DNA from: a virus
Strand: one strand, 5' to 3'
Length of the DNA: 64,000 nt
IMG/VR virus record: IMGVR_UViG_3300042335_000796
Span: 1 to 64,000 of that record
Both the position numbers and the translations under genes were made by a program. Each line of letters opens with the position of its first letter. Position 1 is the stretch's first letter. The notes below the pieces were generated by a model. That model searched no databases and was not told the DNA's origin. It saw nothing but the letters and a program-made list of their open reading frames with translations. Positions 62,388 through 64,000 of the stretch are shown here, one piece after another.

Positions 62388-63419
62388 ATGTATCGCATGA
62401 ATAAGCAAAATATAACTAACGAAATTAAAGATAGAATTTTAAACGAATCTATTAATAGTAGAATTGAAGAAATAACTGGAAAAATCATGTCAAAAATTAA
62501 CGAATTTGGAGGTAGTCCACAAATTTCAAATCAACCTACAGATATGACTGAAAAACTTCATGGAGGTCAAAAAAAGATTGATGTCGCAGCACCAAAAGGT
62601 AAAATTACAAAAGCTGATTTTGAAAAATTACGTAAATCTAAAAAAATGGAAACTGATGAAGGTAACGCTTTTACTGGTGAGTTAGCCAAAGCTAAAAAAG
62701 CTGGTAAAAGTTCTTTTATGTTTGATGGTAAAAAATATCCAGTTAAAGAATCTAAAAAAACTGAATATATTTTATCTGAAGATAAATTAATAGATTTAAT
62801 TGAGAGGGTTATTTTGGAACAAAATAAGGCAAAAGGTTTAGCAGCGACTGAGAAAGTATTGAGAGCGGATAAAAATATTAACTCAAAAGCTCTTAAAGAT
62901 GTTAATAAAAAAATGAAAGATTATTTAAAACCAATGACTAAAGGTTCATATGAAACTAATCCAGATTTTTACCCAAAAACTAACTCAGATTTTAATAAAA
63001 CTGAAAAGAAAGCATATAAAGCTTCTGACGCAGTTGAAGAATATATTGAAAACTTCGCATATGCACCAGGTATGGAAAATTTACAATATGACGAAATTGC
63101 ACCAAATGAAAAATGGTTAGAAAAGACTATTGAAGGGGACTCTACAACTGGTAATAATCCAAAATGGGCAAATGCTGTAGATACTGGTCTTGGTAAAAAA
63201 ATTAATGCGAAAAGAAAGAAAAATCTATATGGCCAAGAAAAAAATCGTTCATATAATAGAGTAAAACAACCTGTAGATGTTGCTGGTGAATCCAAGGGGT
63301 CGAAATCTTTAGATAAGATGTTTAAAAAATTAAATACCGAGTCTAAAGATGCTGTCAAGTTAAATGAAGAATTTAATAAGATTAGTAATTTAATTAATTA
63401 TGATACAAAAACTCAGTAA
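62388..63419 (+). CDS. Putative internal head/virion protein (343 aa)
   Basis: A Lys-rich protein (starts at 62388 or 62397). Near 58-82 is HGGQKKIDVAAPKGKITKAD followed by FEKLR, which looks like a degenerate EF-hand-type loop and helix. Near 96-120 is NAFTGELAKAKKAGKSSFMF followed by DGKKYPVK, a short motif I have seen in phage virion proteins. A predicted helix ends in ERVILEQNKAKG (about 138-150) with the ILE|Q motif. The rest is basic and disordered. It may be a scaffold or internal protein processed during head maturation. This is an inference. Confidence 0.5.
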   Translation: MYRMNKQNITNEIKDRILNESINSRIEEITGKIMSKINEFGGSPQISNQPTDMTEKLHGGQKKIDVAAPKGKITKADFEKLRKSKKMETDEGNAFTGELAKAKKAGKSSFMFDGKKYPVKESKKTEYILSEDKLIDLIERVILEQNKAKGLAATEKVLRADKNINSKALKDVNKKMKDYLKPMTKGSYETNPDFYPKTNSDFNKTEKKAYKASDAVEEYIENFAYAPGMENLQYDEIAPNEKWLEKTIEGDSTTGNNPKWANAVDTGLGKKINAKRKKNLYGQEKNRSYNRVKQPVDVAGESKGSKSLDKMFKKLNTESKDAVKLNEEFNKISNLINYDTKTQ

Positions 63420-63432
63420 TTAATTATATATT

Positions 63433-63897
63433 GTGCAATTTATTTCAGAAGAAGATTTAAATACTTGGATATTATCTAATAATATAGTTATTGAAAAAAA
63501 TCAATTATTTTTTGATTTTTGTTTAACATTATTTAATTTTATTAAAACAACATACTTAGGTAATAAAGAAGTTGTTAATGAAACTTCAATAGTGTTAACT
63601 GAAAATGATAACTTTAAACATTTTGAATGGTGCTGGAGACAAACAATTGAATTATTTAAGTATGAAAATATTATTTTTAATTCTGATGGTAATCATTTGA
63701 ATTTTTTTTACAATATATTTAATAAACTTTACTATTTATCAGATAAAATTACAGAAAATAATATTGAATTATACTTCACCGATTTATTTAATTTAGAAAT
63801 ACCTTTTACTGAATATGAATTAAATAAATACATTGAGATTTATAAAGTATTAGATACAAATCTTAATATATGTAATATCTTGACTTTTACAAAATAA
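63433..63897 (+). CDS. Hypothetical 154-aa protein, GTG start
   Basis: Not recognised. It begins at GTG 63433 (QFISEEDLNTWILSNNI), and there is no ATG near the start. It is helical and aromatic-rich (FDFCLTLFNFIKTTY, NHLNFFYNIFNKLYYL) with many Asn. It lies 13 bases after the putative internal protein and 43 bases before the next start. Confidence 0.6.
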   Translation: MQFISEEDLNTWILSNNIVIEKNQLFFDFCLTLFNFIKTTYLGNKEVVNETSIVLTENDNFKHFEWCWRQTIELFKYENIIFNSDGNHLNFFYNIFNKLYYLSDKITENNIELYFTDLFNLEIPFTEYELNKYIEIYKVLDTNLNICNILTFTK

Positions 63898-63940
63898 TCA
63901 TTTATTATTTTAACGTAATAAACAAGATAAATTAAATATT

Positions 63941-64000
63941 ATGGGAGAAACAAAAACATTCGAAGTTATTAGTCAAAAATTTCAAGAATTAACTGAAAAT
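63941..64000 (+). CDS. Start of a gene cut by the window edge
   Basis: ATG 63941 opens a frame (MGETKTFEVISQKFQELTEN) that continues to the last base. Only 20 codons are visible, too few to assign. The A/T leader without Shine-Dalgarno matches the other genes. Confidence 0.5.
   Translation, partial: MGETKTFEVISQKFQELTEN

Noticed and set aside
1-64000. tRNA genes
   Set aside because: No cloverleaf-like GC-richer segment was noticed by eye in the gaps, which are mostly under 100 bases. A tRNA scan would settle this.
1-64000. TAG recoding to an amino acid
   Set aside because: TAG is unused as a stop, but all genes are full length without needing TAG readthrough, so there is no evidence of recoding in this window.

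Overview
This window is part of the genome of a large contractile-tailed (myovirus) bacteriophage with a T4-like gene set and very AT-rich DNA. All genes lie on the + strand and are packed with short overlaps. The likely host is in the Bacteroidota, probably Flavobacteriia. Three things suggest this: tail-tip proteins built from repeats resembling the flavobacterial adhesin SprB; start codons preceded by A/T-rich sequence instead of Shine-Dalgarno motifs; and a candidate promoter of the TTG-N20-TAnnTTTG type. The host is an inference, since no host gene is present.

Layout. 1-2443: five tandem, translationally coupled genes for short leucine-rich-repeat-like proteins, the first cut by the window edge. 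2685-19195: tail tube, a free-standing homing endonuclease, a tail assembly chaperone with a probable programmed frameshift, the tape measure, and three baseplate proteins, two of them very large (1643 and 2100 aa). 19233-20148: two small unknown genes. 20212-28382: DNA metabolism (gp32-like SSB, UvsX recombinase, FEN-type nuclease, DnaB-type helicase, class I ribonucleotide reductase NrdB and NrdA), closed by a strong intrinsic terminator. 28470-50727: baseplate wedge and tail-tip module (gp25, gp6, a 1653-aa wedge-region protein, several unknown structural proteins, a gpI-like protein, then adhesin-like fibre proteins). 50768-57391: recombination and priming (RuvC-like resolvase, primase, PD-(D/E)XK nuclease, gp47/gp46 nuclease). 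57415-58787: an acidic protein and an RpoD-like sigma factor. 58792-61473: putative lipoproteins, a four-helix membrane protein and an amidase-like protein, a plausible lysis region. 61476-64000: small virion-like proteins, running off the window edge. Capsid, portal, sheath and terminase genes are not seen.

How the parts fit. The tail genes form an ordered assembly pathway: chaperone, tape measure, hub/tube initiator, wedge, fibre. The replication genes make up a nearly self-sufficient fork and recombination machine, with RNR supplying dNTPs. The phage sigma factor could redirect host polymerase. A TATTTAT(A/T) element sits upstream of many structural genes but not upstream of the replication genes, and is a candidate late-promoter signal.

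Most notable: the quantised LRR gene array, whose N-termini look like T4 capsid-targeting peptides; an (I/L)xE|Q motif shared by several other probable virion proteins; the +1/-2 frameshift in the tail chaperone; SprB-like tail fibres; hydrophobic segments inside a baseplate protein; and stop codon usage in which TAG is never used and TGA occurs only at gene overlaps.
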